Source of the DNA: Clostridiales bacterium
GTDB taxonomy: Bacteria > Bacillota > Clostridia > Christensenellales > CAG-138
Assembly: GCA_024698505.1 (NCBI GenBank)
Contig: JAILRE010000064.1
Location: forward strand, 1 to 61,573
Direction of reading: 5' to 3'
DNA length: 61,573 nt
Shown: positions 1 to 7,270 of the stretch, piece after piece
How positions within the stretch are numbered: the stretch's first letter is position 1
Layout of the letters: the number at the start of each line of letters is the position of its first letter
Made by a program: the position numbers and the translations under genes
Notes under the pieces: model-generated
What the model was told of the DNA's origin: nothing
What the model saw: the letters and a program-made list of their open reading frames with translations, nothing else
Database searches by the model: none

Positions 1-1301
1 ATCTTGAGCCCGAGCCCCGCGCCGTGCGCTTTCCTTGAGCGGGATTTATCGACCATGTAGAACGCCTCGGTTATGCGCTCGATCTGATCCTTTGGGATGC
101 CCCGTCCGTTGTCGGCGACGGATACGCGGTATTTATCCCCACAGAGCACACCTGTGACGATTATCGTATCGCTCCCCGCCTTCATCGCGTTGTCGATAAG
201 GTTCATCATCAGCGTTTTGAACAGATCGAATTCGATCCGGATGTACGCGCTCTGCGCCGCGCCTTCCAGCTTGATCCCTTTCGCCTCCGCAGCGGGACGC
301 ATCGTCTCGATTATATCCCGCATGACCTCGTCGGCGGGCATTTCGGAAAGCGTGAAGTCCTGCTTCTCCAGCACGATCAGCTCCATCAGTTTCTGTGAAA
401 GCGCTTCCAAGCGCAGGCCCTCGTTCAAGATGTAGCCCGCCGCGTTCTTCGTTTCCTCGCGCGTCATATCTTCGCGCTGATAGATCATATCCGCGTAGCC
501 GATTACCGAGGTCATGGGCGTCTTTATCTCGTGTGCGAAGCTCGATGTGAAATCCTTTTGCTGCTTTGCGGAAAGCTCTAACTTTTGGATGGTCCCCTCG
601 ATGGTTTCCGCCATCGAATTGAAGCTGCCGGAAAGCTCGCCTATCTCGTCGCCCGTTTTGACCTCGGAGCGCTCGTCGTGCTTTCCTCCCGCAAAGGCGC
701 GGGTACTCTTCGTCAGTCTGTTGATAGGGCGCGTGATGTAGAGAGAGAAGCCGAGCGTGACCAATGCTCCGACAAGCTCCGTTACGGCGAAGGCCCGAAG
801 GAAGCTCCGCTCCATAGTGCGTTTTTCTTCGAATATCCTTGAAATATCGCGGCTTAAAACCAGCGTGACGGTCCTTCCGCTCTGCGTGAATTTGCCCGCT
901 GAATAGAGCCGCTCGGAGCCGTTCTCTGCACCGGTGTGGAACTCCACCTTTCCCTCACCGACTTCGTCCACTCCGGGCAGATTAAGAAAACCGGCAAAGG
1001 AGGAACAGACCGCCGTCCCGTCCTCCGAAAGCACCATTATCCTCGTATCCCGCTGCACCGCGGAGACCGTCTGCTCCGCCGCCTCTTTAAGCTTCTCGTC
1101 TGTCAGACTCCCGTTCTCGCTGCCCGACAGCATGCCCGACTGCAGCGCGAACTTCACGAGCTGATACTCCGCCTCGGCGTTCTCGTATTCATGTTCCATG
1201 GCGTTTTTGAAGCTGCCGGTGATCATGACGTAACCGACCACCGCAAGCGCTGCGGTGATAACTGCGATCGTGCATATGAAGATTTTCGCGAACAGCTTCA
1301 T
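1..1301 (-). CDS. Sensor histidine kinase, C-terminus cut by the window edge
   Basis: Membrane sensor kinase of a two-component system; it would autophosphorylate on histidine and pass phosphate to the regulator encoded just upstream at 1305-1958. The frame opens with ATG at 1301 and is still open at base 1, so about 433 residues are visible. Visible parts: an N-terminal membrane helix (residues 5-27), an extracytoplasmic segment of about 125 residues, a second helix (about 158-180) followed by a HAMP-like ITRPINRL segment, the H-box FAHEIKTPMTS with the phospho-accepting His257, the N-box MMNLIDNAMKA, and G1 VADNGRGI followed by a GAGLGL G2 motif at the edge. The intact H, N and G boxes indicate an active kinase. 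The ligand cannot be inferred. Only 3 bases separate it from the regulator, so the two are co-transcribed. Confidence 0.93.
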   Translation of the reverse strand, partial: MKLFAKIFICTIAVITAALAVVGYVMITGSFKNAMEHEYENAEAEYQLVKFALQSGMLSGSENGSLTDEKLKEAAEQTVSAVQRDTRIMVLSEDGTAVCSSFAGFLNLPGVDEVGEGKVEFHTGAENGSERLYSAGKFTQSGRTVTLVLSRDISRIFEEKRTMERSFLRAFAVTELVGALVTLGFSLYITRPINRLTKSTRAFAGGKHDERSEVKTGDEIGELSGSFNSMAETIEGTIQKLELSAKQQKDFTSSFAHEIKTPMTSVIGYADMIYQREDMTREETKNAAGYILNEGLRLEALSQKLMELIVLEKQDFTLSEMPADEVMRDIIETMRPAAEAKGIKLEGAAQSAYIRIEFDLFKTLMMNLIDNAMKAGSDTIIVTGVLCGDKYRVSVADNGRGIPKDQIERITEAFYMVDKSRSRKAHGAGLGLK

Positions 1302-1304
1302 TCC

Positions 1305-1958
1305 TTAGACTTCCAGCCTGTAACCTATCCTGAACACGGTTTTGATATGCTGCTCCCATCCGAGCTTCTTGCGGAGCCGCTGGATATGGCTGTCGAGCGT
1401 GCGCGTCTCGCCGGAGAACGGCTCATTCCAGACCAGCTCGTAAATCCGGTCGCGGTAAAGCGCGACGTTTTTGTTCCTGATAAGCTCGACTAAAAGGTCG
1501 AATTCCTTTACGGTCAGGTCGATGAGCTCGCCGTCCTTCTTCACCGTGCGCGATTCGGTGTTGACCGTAACGCCGAAGAGCGTTATCTCCGTCTCCGCCT
1601 TGCCCGCGCGCCTGAGCACCGCCTCCACCCGAGCTATCAGCTCGCCTATCTGGAAGGGCTTCACAAGATAGTCGTCCGCACCCATGCGGAGGCCCTTTAT
1701 CTTATCCTCGAGCGTGCCCTTCGCCGTGACGAAAATGACAGGCGTGCCCTGATATTTCACGTATTCCAAGAGCTCGTAGCCGTCGATCTCCGGCAGCATT
1801 ATATCGAGCAGCACGAGATCGTACGTGTTCTCCTCGAGCAGATCCGCCGCTTCCTTCCCGTCGTACGCGCAGAAACAGCGATATCCGTGTGCTGTCAGGT
1901 TCACGTTTATCAGATTCGATATGGCTTTTTCGTCTTCGACTATCAGTATCTTTATCAT
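1305..1958 (-). CDS. OmpR/PhoB-family response regulator
   Basis: A 217-residue two-domain response regulator. The receiver domain (1-115) has the acidic pair in VEDE, the phospho-acceptor Asp52 in LLDIMLPEIDG, a conserved Thr in FVTAKG and Lys in VKPF. The C-terminal winged helix (about 125-217) carries the typical TVKEFDLL and RTLDSHIQRLRKKL segments. The start at 1958 is preceded by AAGGAGAA. A longer frame reaches 2027 but that codon lies inside the -35 element, so the shorter start is right. It pairs with the kinase downstream. Targets are not visible except for a repeat upstream of its own promoter that could be an autoregulatory site. Confidence 0.95.
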   Translation of the reverse strand: MIKILIVEDEKAISNLINVNLTAHGYRCFCAYDGKEAADLLEENTYDLVLLDIMLPEIDGYELLEYVKYQGTPVIFVTAKGTLEDKIKGLRMGADDYLVKPFQIGELIARVEAVLRRAGKAETEITLFGVTVNTESRTVKKDGELIDLTVKEFDLLVELIRNKNVALYRDRIYELVWNEPFSGETRTLDSHIQRLRKKLGWEQHIKTVFRIGYRLEV

Positions 1959-1998
1959 GCTTTCTCCTTGGCTGCCGGGCGCTTTTCTGCTCCCCGTA

Positions 1999-2027
1999 AT
2001 TATACCCCATAACCCCGCCGCGTTCAA
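1999..2027 (-). promoter_or_regulatory. Promoter of the two-component operon
   Basis: On the minus strand TTGAAC (2022-2027) and TATAAT (1999-2004) are separated by 17 bp, a near-consensus sigma-A promoter about 40 bp upstream of the regulator start. Confidence 0.8.
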
Positions 2028-2053
2028 CCGCGGTTCCGATACCGTGAAGATAT

Positions 2054-2075
2054 CACAAAGTTGTGACGGAGTTGT
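2054..2075 (-). promoter_or_regulatory. Candidate OmpR-type tandem operator
   Basis: Reading the minus strand, ACAACTCCGTC is followed directly by ACAACTTTGTG: two half-sites in direct repeat with an 11-bp period, matching at 8 of the first 10 positions. The downstream copy also forms an inverted repeat (TCACAA-AG-TTGTGA, 2053-2066). It lies about 27 bp upstream of the -35 element, where OmpR/PhoB-type activators usually bind. Inferred from pattern only. Confidence 0.4.
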
Positions 2076-2111
2076 AAAATCGGAGGCAGAAACAAAAGTC
2101 TACAATTCCAT

Positions 2112-2141
2112 CAAAAAGAGCACACCGGAAAGCGTGTGCTC
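2112..2141 (-). terminator. Rho-independent terminator of the DUF2971 gene
   Basis: An 8-bp stem GAGCACAC/GTGTGCTC (2118-2125 with 2134-2141) is followed on the minus strand by CTTTTT, just after the stop codon at 2159. Confidence 0.8.
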
Positions 2142-2158
2142 ATAATGAACCGGCATCG

Positions 2159-3334
2159 TCAGCGTGAGGATCTGCCGTTCCCTTTCTGTGTACCTTTGTA
2201 TTGTTTGCAATCCATCTTAGGGCAATCCTCGCATAAGATCTTGCAGTCTTCCATCTCAAAAAGGTCTGGTTTCCTTGTAACCCCGGTATATGCAATCCCT
2301 TTCTGCTTACAGATTCGAATGATCCTATTGCGATCTCTTGACTGCATTCTGTTTCCCAGAAAAACCTTTGTTATAGGGAAGAACTGCATGTTATAGTCCG
2401 TGCCTTCCGCTTTACCCATGGGCAATATCAATCTCCACTCGTTTTGATATGCCCAATCAATACTTTTCCTTAATGCTCCGTGCAAGTAAATATCCCACAG
2501 ATTTTCTTCAGTGGGGTACTTGTCCTGATAATCAACAATCCTCTTTGTCATATCCGGCCGTGTTTTGCAATAAACGACAGGGAAAAGGTTCAGATAAACC
2601 TGCTGATATTGAGGGTCGTTCGGAAGTACGGTGTATTCAATACAGAATCCCCTGTGATTATTAGCATATAACGCCCACATTAACTGTGAATAAGGGGTGG
2701 TTGTGAAGCATGCTGTTCGGAATGTATCTTTCAGTTGTTTGCATAACTCGTTGTATTCTACTAAAAGCGCGTTTGACAATGCACTCGCCCAATCCGGCCC
2801 ATCATAAGCTTTAAAAAGCAATCTGTTCCGAAACAATTCGTTAGAAAGCTTTTCCATTTCTGAAATCGGTTCTTTCGAAAAGAGCCCGTCTAAGCTTCCG
2901 TCGCGCTGATAAAGATCAAATGCTCTATGCAACAGGGCTTCAAACATTTCTTGTACTGAACTGTCTGGTCCTGTTTCGATCAAGCAACGATTGCAGTACT
3001 CTTTTAGTCTTAACCGAACGTAGTCCTCACGCTCGATATGGATATCAGAGTCATAAACATCATCGAACTCGCTTGGGGTTTGCATAAACACAGTATTGTT
3101 TTTTAACGCTTGAATAGAGAAATTAACCCTTTTGCGGTTGACTGTTTTGCTAACGTTAGGGAAGTATTTATATAGCTTCATGGGCATATTGAGCTTGGAG
3201 CGATACGCAAATTCATTGCATCCCATGTTCTGAATGTCTTCCAGCCGCATAGGAGCTCCGTTAACAAAACAATATGATGACAAAAACTCTGGTCCGACTT
3301 GAGGGACGCTCAAAAGGAATTCTGAAATATCCAT
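2159..3334 (-). CDS. DUF2971 domain protein
   Basis: A 391-residue soluble protein of unknown function. The DUF2971 signature is seen as LYKYFP near residue 50 and MWALYANNHRGFCIEY in the middle, followed by a region with Tyr/Asn-rich WRLILPM. Proteins of this family are scattered in accessory regions and defence islands, but no activity is established. The start at 3334 (MDISEF) has GGAG 9 bases upstream; an ATG 15 bases earlier would leave a leader of only about 8 bases after the predicted transcription start, so the shorter start is preferred. The gene is clearly more AT-rich than the core genes, has its own promoter and terminator, and lies in the segment next to ssrA, suggesting acquisition by transfer. 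Confidence 0.75.
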   Translation of the reverse strand: MDISEFLLSVPQVGPEFLSSYCFVNGAPMRLEDIQNMGCNEFAYRSKLNMPMKLYKYFPNVSKTVNRKRVNFSIQALKNNTVFMQTPSEFDDVYDSDIHIEREDYVRLRLKEYCNRCLIETGPDSSVQEMFEALLHRAFDLYQRDGSLDGLFSKEPISEMEKLSNELFRNRLLFKAYDGPDWASALSNALLVEYNELCKQLKDTFRTACFTTTPYSQLMWALYANNHRGFCIEYTVLPNDPQYQQVYLNLFPVVYCKTRPDMTKRIVDYQDKYPTEENLWDIYLHGALRKSIDWAYQNEWRLILPMGKAEGTDYNMQFFPITKVFLGNRMQSRDRNRIIRICKQKGIAYTGVTRKPDLFEMEDCKILCEDCPKMDCKQYKGTQKGNGRSSR

Positions 3335-3363
3335 AGCTCTATACTCCATTGTTTTCTTACAAG

Positions 3364-3392
3364 ACTATACCGCGTTTCCTTTCCAAAATCAA
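3364..3392 (-). promoter_or_regulatory. Promoter of the DUF2971 gene
   Basis: TTGATT (3387-3392) and TATAGT (3364-3369) on the minus strand with 17 bp between them. Transcription would begin near 3357, which supports the start codon at 3334. Confidence 0.65.
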
Positions 3393-3410
3393 TGCTTTTC
3401 TAAGATTGGT

Positions 3411-3445
3411 AAGCCGGCTTAACTGGAGTCAAGCAAAGCCGGCTT
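3411..3445. repeat. Palindromic AAGCCGGCTT repeated twice (large hairpin)
   Basis: The perfect 10-bp palindrome AAGCCGGCTT occurs at 3411-3420 and 3436-3445, 15 bp apart, so the two copies can pair into a 10-bp stem. It sits 12 bases past the stop codon of tnpV. Neither side has a U-run, so a simple intrinsic terminator is not obvious; it may be a transcript-end hairpin or a protein-binding site. Confidence 0.5.
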
Positions 3446-3457
3446 CATGATACGTGA

Positions 3458-3808
3458 TTACGAAAGAATTAGTTCGCGAATCACCTGCTCCTCGGCTCTG
3501 GCGCGGCAGGAGTTCATTGCCTGTATCCAGCCGAGTTGGTCGCGGGCTTTGAGGTCTTCGGTAACGCATTCGGCATTAGCGAGCTGGGAGGTAATGAGGT
3601 CGATCTGCTCATTGGCTTGGCGGTCTATGTCGATGAGGTGTTGCGTCAAGGTGTTCTCCATCAGCATCAACGCGAATGTATCTGGCTGATGCTCCTTCAA
3701 ATACTTTTTCCGCATACGTCCGAAGCGCCCGATATCTCCGGTCGGCTGGGGAGGGAGCGAGAGATCCGGATAGTAATAGTCGCCGTGTTTAGTGTAAGAG
3801 ATGTCCAT
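3458..3808 (-). CDS. tnpV: TnpV family transposon-encoded protein
   Basis: A 116-residue protein matching the TnpV family in length and motifs: an N-terminal Y-x3-GDYYYPDLSLP segment, then GRFGRMRKKYLKEHQPD and a helical C-terminal half with HLIDIDRQANEQIDLI. TnpV proteins are small products carried by Firmicutes transposons and conjugative elements; their biochemical role is not established. AAGGAGG lies 8 bases upstream of the ATG. No transposase, integrase or recombinase is visible nearby, so this is a cargo gene or the remnant of a larger element. Confidence 0.8.
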   Translation of the reverse strand: MDISYTKHGDYYYPDLSLPPQPTGDIGRFGRMRKKYLKEHQPDTFALMLMENTLTQHLIDIDRQANEQIDLITSQLANAECVTEDLKARDQLGWIQAMNSCRARAEEQVIRELILS

Positions 3809-3823
3809 GTGTGTATCCTCCTT

Positions 3824-4114
3824 TTATGATTCAATGAATTCTTTGATAGGCTCCTGTGTTGCTTCCAGTAAGCCGGTTACTATTCCCGCAAGGAACGGGA
3901 CAGCAATCAGCAATACGCCAATCATGAGCAGTTGAAGCATGAGCTTCTTTGAACTGTTGCCGATGATCAGCAGAATCAGGTCATACACGAATAGCAGCCC
4001 TCCGCCGATCGCGAGCACAAACGCCGCCGCACCTGCCGCAAGCTTGAACGCGAGCTTCAGGATCGTAAGCAGCAGCCATACCGGGGTAAGCAGTATTTTG
4101 AAAACGGTCCGCAT
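3824..4114 (-). CDS. Small membrane protein of mobile-element type
   Basis: A 96-residue hydrophobic protein with three predicted membrane helices: residues 5-25, 30-55 and about 64-82, then a short acidic tail. Small membrane proteins of this kind are common cargo of Firmicutes conjugative elements, usually without assigned function. The frame is open further upstream, but AAGGAGG lies 8 bases before the ATG at 4114 (MRTVFKI) and only 2 bases before the next upstream ATG at 4120, so 4114 is chosen. It is followed after 15 bases by tnpV, so the two are probably one transcript. Confidence 0.6.
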   Translation of the reverse strand: MRTVFKILLTPVWLLLTILKLAFKLAAGAAAFVLAIGGGLLFVYDLILLIIGNSSKKLMLQLLMIGVLLIAVPFLAGIVTGLLEATQEPIKEFIES

Positions 4115-4213
4115 ATTCATATCCTCCTTGCGGTTCTGAGAACATGATAGCAGACCGTGATCGATTTGACGAATGTGCGGGAAAAGGACTTGCATCAAGG
4201 CATCGATTTCTTA

Positions 4214-4243
4214 TTGAAATGCATGCATGAATAGATGTATAAT
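4214..4243 (+). promoter_or_regulatory. Promoter of the 4303 gene
   Basis: TTGAAA (4214-4219) and TATAAT (4238-4243), 18-bp spacer, about 60 bp before the GTG start. Confidence 0.65.
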
Positions 4244-4302
4244 CATTAAAAGCGCATGCAATCTCTTGTTAGATAAGATTGCAAAGGTATGGAGATATAA
4301 TC

Positions 4303-5367
4303 GTGGATAACAATAAGCATTTCCATCTATTTGACTATTTGACTAAAGAAGAAAAGTCAAATATGAACAGGGACTATGCTGCAAAAAAAGAAATCAACAG
4401 ACTTGTAAAAAGCGCCAAATTAAAGGCCAAACCAGATGATTGCTTGATTTGTCATACACCAACTACACGATTTTGCAACTCCCATTCCATACCCAAATTC
4501 TGTCTTAAACAGATTGCATCAGAAGGGTATGTTCTTACATCGTATGCTATCTATGACTATCCCATATTAAAAGAAGCAGACGGCATTGAAAGAGCGGGCA
4601 CTTTTCATCTTATTTGCACCCAATGTGACAATACTGCTTTTTCCGATTACGAAGATCCGAATAATTATGACGAGAATCCTAATCAAAGAATGTTGGCACA
4701 GATAGCGATAAAGAACCTGCTGAAACTAATGGACAAAAGACGAACCGAAATAGAGTATTATCAGATGTTTTGTGAAGAACATCCTGAGTTTTCAGAGCAT
4801 TTTAGCATCAAGCAGATCGCAAACAAGTTAGATTTAGTTGAATATGAGTCCGCATTTCAAAGAGCATGCCGTGCTTTAAAAAATGGAAAGGCGGCATTTC
4901 ATCTGGCTTATTATGCAAAATTAGACTATGTAACTCCTGTAGCTTTTCAAGGTCAAATAGCTATGGCGTTTGATTTGGAAGGCAATGTTATAAATGACCT
5001 TTTCTACTATTCTCCCAAATACAAAATTGAAATGTTAAACATATGTATTTTACCCATGGAGAACAAAAGCATTATTATGATGTTTATCGAAGAAGGACAT
5101 AAGAGGTACAGGAAGTTTATTAAACAATTTAACAAACTAGAACCGCTTGATCAGCTATCGGTAATTAGCTACATTGTAATTCTTTATTCAGAAGATTTGT
5201 ACTTATCAAACAGTATAAAAGACGTTATCGAAGGCAACCAATATCTCAAGAAAGCGGCAGAGGAAAACACCGACTATATGTTTGAAGCAACGGTAAAGAG
5301 TCGAATTGAAGAGGTAAAGAAGAATACAATCTCGACAACAGAAAACTTGTCCCGAACCTTTTATTAA
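4303..5367 (+). CDS. Unknown Cys/His zinc-binding protein (HNH-like treble clef?)
   Basis: A 354-residue protein not assigned to a named family. Near residue 45 it has CLICHTPTT followed by FCNSHSIPKFCLKQIA, and about 55 residues later LICTQCDN. The pattern C-x2-C ... C-x-SHSIP ... C-x2-C-D resembles the zinc knuckle of HNH/treble-clef proteins, in which an H-I-P segment is common, but an HNH nuclease centre is not proven. The remainder is helical, with no membrane segment. The GTG at 4303 is chosen because GGAG sits 8 bases upstream. The gene is strongly AT-rich (many AAA, ATA, TTA codons) compared with the core genes, it lies in the ssrA-linked segment, and it has its own promoter. Confidence 0.55.
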   Translation: MDNNKHFHLFDYLTKEEKSNMNRDYAAKKEINRLVKSAKLKAKPDDCLICHTPTTRFCNSHSIPKFCLKQIASEGYVLTSYAIYDYPILKEADGIERAGTFHLICTQCDNTAFSDYEDPNNYDENPNQRMLAQIAIKNLLKLMDKRRTEIEYYQMFCEEHPEFSEHFSIKQIANKLDLVEYESAFQRACRALKNGKAAFHLAYYAKLDYVTPVAFQGQIAMAFDLEGNVINDLFYYSPKYKIEMLNICILPMENKSIIMMFIEEGHKRYRKFIKQFNKLEPLDQLSVISYIVILYSEDLYLSNSIKDVIEGNQYLKKAAEENTDYMFEATVKSRIEEVKKNTISTTENLSRTFY

Positions 5368-5413
5368 AAGAATACCGAATAATACATGATTAAGAATAAT
5401 GAAAACAAAGAAT

Positions 5414-5434
5414 GCCACCCCCATACGAAGGTGG
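5414..5434 (-). terminator. Hairpin downstream of ssrA
   Basis: On the minus strand a GCCACC/GGTGGC stem with a 9-base loop is followed by ATTCTTTGTTTTC. It lies about 80 bases beyond the 3' end of ssrA and could end that transcript or stop read-through from it. Confidence 0.45.
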
Positions 5435-5513
5435 CAAAACTTTTGCATCCTCAGATTTTGACTTTGACTGCGAACCCTGTGGTCCAGAAGTAAAAGTTCG
5501 TCTGATTCCGCTT

Positions 5514-5868
5514 TGGTGGAGGCGAGGGGAGTCGAACCCCTGTCCGAAAACCTGTCTGCAAGACTTTCTACGAGCGTAGTCGGCGCATTGGGTCTTTCGT
5601 CGCCGTACGCCCACCGACGGGCTTACGGCTTCGGCAGCCTCTTAGTCCCGCCCGGGGCGAGACACGCCCGGGTTGGTTCCCCACATTGATGACGCCCGTA
5701 TCTTACGCCGTGGGAAGCTTAAGGCGGACGGTCGTGCCGTTAGGCAGCGACGGGCATATAGCTGTAGTTGTCAGTTATATTTAAAGAGTTTCCCGATTTT
5801 TACGAAGCTCGGGGCTTCGGCTCGCTTATCCGGCATCCATGATCCCCGTCGAAACCATTTACGCCCCC
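5514..5868 (-). ncRNA. ssrA: Transfer-messenger RNA (tmRNA)
   Basis: tmRNA rescues stalled ribosomes and tags their nascent chains, working with SmpB (6774-7247). The 5' end GGGGGCGTAAATGGTTTCGAC (ending at 5868) is the tmRNA signature and pairs over 7 bp, with one G-U, with CGCCTCC just before the ACCA at 5514. The T-arm GGGGTTCGACTCCCC lies near the 3' end. The tag frame ends DNYSYMPVAA-TAA (TAA about 5739). With the resume codon assigned by the conserved U-A placed five and four bases upstream, it begins with GAC, giving (A)DNYSYMPVAA in the mature tag. The length of 355 is normal. The 3' end is the boundary of the AT-rich accessory segment. Confidence 0.95.
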
Positions 5869-5881
5869 ATAAGCTTTTTCG

Positions 5882-5934
5882 GCTCCGCGCGGCGGAGCAT
5901 TACGTATTGTACCTCATTAAATAAAAATAATCAA
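5882..5934 (-). promoter_or_regulatory. ssrA promoter and precursor hairpin
   Basis: Minus strand: TTGATT (5929-5934), 17-bp spacer, TACAAT (5906-5911). Transcription from about 5898 would make a roughly 30-base 5' precursor that includes GCTCCGC-CGC-GCGGAGC, a 7-bp hairpin immediately before the mature 5' end that RNases would remove. Confidence 0.7.
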
Positions 5935-5953
5935 CCTTTTTTAAAAAAAGGTG

Positions 5954-5984
5954 TTGACTATGACGCTGCGTTATGGTTTATAAT
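5954..5984 (+). promoter_or_regulatory. MerR-type promoter with 19-bp spacer and dyad operator
   Basis: TTGACT (5954-5959) and TATAAT (5979-5984) are 19 bp apart, 2 bp longer than optimal, the hallmark of promoters controlled by MerR-family proteins. The spacer contains the imperfect dyad ATGACG-ctg-CGTTAT. It reads into the MerR-type gene at 6010, implying autoregulation. Confidence 0.7.
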
Positions 5985-6009
5985 CCTATTCGCAGGGAGG
6001 TGACTTTGC

Positions 6010-6738
6010 ATGATGACCGTACGTGAGGTGAGCAGGCTTGCGGGGGTGAGCGTCCGCGCGCTGCACCATTACGACGCCGTAGGCCTTTTGAAGCCCGCGC
6101 GCGTCACGGAAGCGGGATACCGTCTCTACGACGAGCGTTCGCTTGAGAGGCTGCAGGAGATACTTCTGTTCCGCGAGCTTGATTTTCCCCTTAAGGAGAT
6201 CAAGGCCATACTGGACGATCCCCGTTTCAGCGAGAGGGACGCGCTTGCTTCACAGCTTGAGCTCTTGAAGCTTCGGAGGGAGCGTCTCGACGGAGTCATC
6301 GGCCTCTTGGAAAGCATGTTGAACAAAGGAGAAATGACTATGGATCTTACTGTTTTCGACGATTCGAAGGAGAAGGAATACCGCGAGGAGGCGAAGCGCC
6401 GCTGGGGCGGGACGAAGGCCTTTCGCGAGAGCGAGGAGAAGCAAAATTCCCGTTCGCGGGAGGAAAACGCCTCCGCTGCGGAGGGGCTTATGGCGCTCTT
6501 TGCGAAACTCGGCGGGCTGAAAGCTCTCCCCGCCGATTCCGCCGAAGCGCAGGAAGCCGTCCGCGAGATCCGGCGGTACATCACGGAAAACTACTACGAA
6601 TGCACGGACGAAATATTCCGTTCGCTCGGGCAGATGTACGCCGCCGATCCCCGGTTCAGGGAGAACATCGACAGAGCGGGCGGCGAAGGCACGGCGGAAT
6701 TTGCCGCGAAGGCGATCGGGATCCATTGCGGAAAATAA
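6010..6738 (+). CDS. MerR family regulator with TipAS ligand domain
   Basis: A 242-residue TipA-like transcription activator. Residues 1-70 form the MerR DNA-binding domain (TVREVSRLAGVSVRALHHYD, with the GLLKPARVTEAGYRLYD wing), followed by a coiled-coil linker (about 80-110) and a C-terminal TipAS-type antibiotic-binding domain (about 125-242, ending GTAEFAAKAIGIHC). TipAL proteins activate their own promoter, and sometimes resistance genes, on binding thiopeptides or other amphipathic compounds; the ligand here is unknown. AGGGAGGTG precedes the tandem ATG-ATG start. Its promoter has the 19-bp spacer expected for this family. It is convergent with smpB. Confidence 0.9.
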   Translation: MMTVREVSRLAGVSVRALHHYDAVGLLKPARVTEAGYRLYDERSLERLQEILLFRELDFPLKEIKAILDDPRFSERDALASQLELLKLRRERLDGVIGLLESMLNKGEMTMDLTVFDDSKEKEYREEAKRRWGGTKAFRESEEKQNSRSREENASAAEGLMALFAKLGGLKALPADSAEAQEAVREIRRYITENYYECTDEIFRSLGQMYAADPRFRENIDRAGGEGTAEFAAKAIGIHCGK

Positions 6739-6743
6739 AGAAA

Positions 6744-6776
6744 AACGGGAGGTTGCGAACCCTCCCGTTCTTTTTA
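6744..6776. terminator. Bidirectional terminator between the merR gene and smpB
   Basis: A 9-bp stem AACGGGAGG/CCTCCCGTT (6744-6752 with 6761-6769) with a CTTTTT run on the plus strand and a TTTTT/CTTT run on the minus strand, between convergent genes. Confidence 0.85.
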
Positions 6777-7247
6777 TTCTTTGTATCTTTCCTCTTTGCG
6801 CCTTTGCTCGATCTGGCGCTTGGCGTCCCTTTCGGCGATGTCGTGCCGCTTGTCGTAGAGCTTCTTGCCCTTGGCGACGGCGAGTTCCATCTTGACGAGG
6901 CCGTCCTTCAGGTAGAGGCTGAGAGGTATGAGGCTGTAGCCGTCCGCCTCGGAGAGGGCCTTGAGCTTCAATATCTCCCTCTTATGGAGGAGGAGCTTCC
7001 TTTCGCGGAAGGGATCGCGGTTGAAGATATTGCCCTTTTCATAGGGACTTACGTGCATCCCGACGACGATCGCCTCGCCGTTTTTGATCTTGACGTAGGA
7101 ATCCTTGACGTTGACCTTGCCCATCCTTATGGACTTGACCTCCGTGCCGACGAGCGCGACGCCGCATTCATAGGTATCCTCTATGAAATAATCGTGCCTT
7201 GCCCTGCGGTTTTCGGCAATTACCCTTATTCCCTTTTTGACCGGCAT
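6774..7247 (-). CDS. smpB: SsrA-binding protein SmpB
   Basis: A 157-residue SmpB, the obligatory protein partner of tmRNA; it binds the tRNA-like domain and occupies the decoding centre of stalled ribosomes. Motifs: [52 protein letters not shown] and the basic C-terminal tail beginning [15 protein letters not shown]. Length is normal for the family. The start at 7247 follows AAGGAGGGATCCC; in-frame codons further upstream would run into the terminator hairpin. It lies only 0.9 kb from ssrA. Confidence 0.97.
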   Translation of the reverse strand: MPVKKGIRVIAENRRARHDYFIEDTYECGVALVGTEVKSIRMGKVNVKDSYVKIKNGEAIVVGMHVSPYEKGNIFNRDPFRERKLLLHKREILKLKALSEADGYSLIPLSLYLKDGLVKMELAVAKGKKLYDKRHDIAERDAKRQIEQRRKEERYKE

Positions 7248-7270
7248 GGGATCCCTCCTTCCGTTAAGAT

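Noticed and set aside
2449-2664. Small plus-strand frames within the DUF2971 gene
   Set aside because: Antisense, no start signal, and incompatible with the intact DUF2971 frame.
5514-5590. Separate tRNA gene at the TTCGACTCCCC T-arm
   Set aside because: It is the 3' tRNA-like part of tmRNA; no anticodon arm is present.
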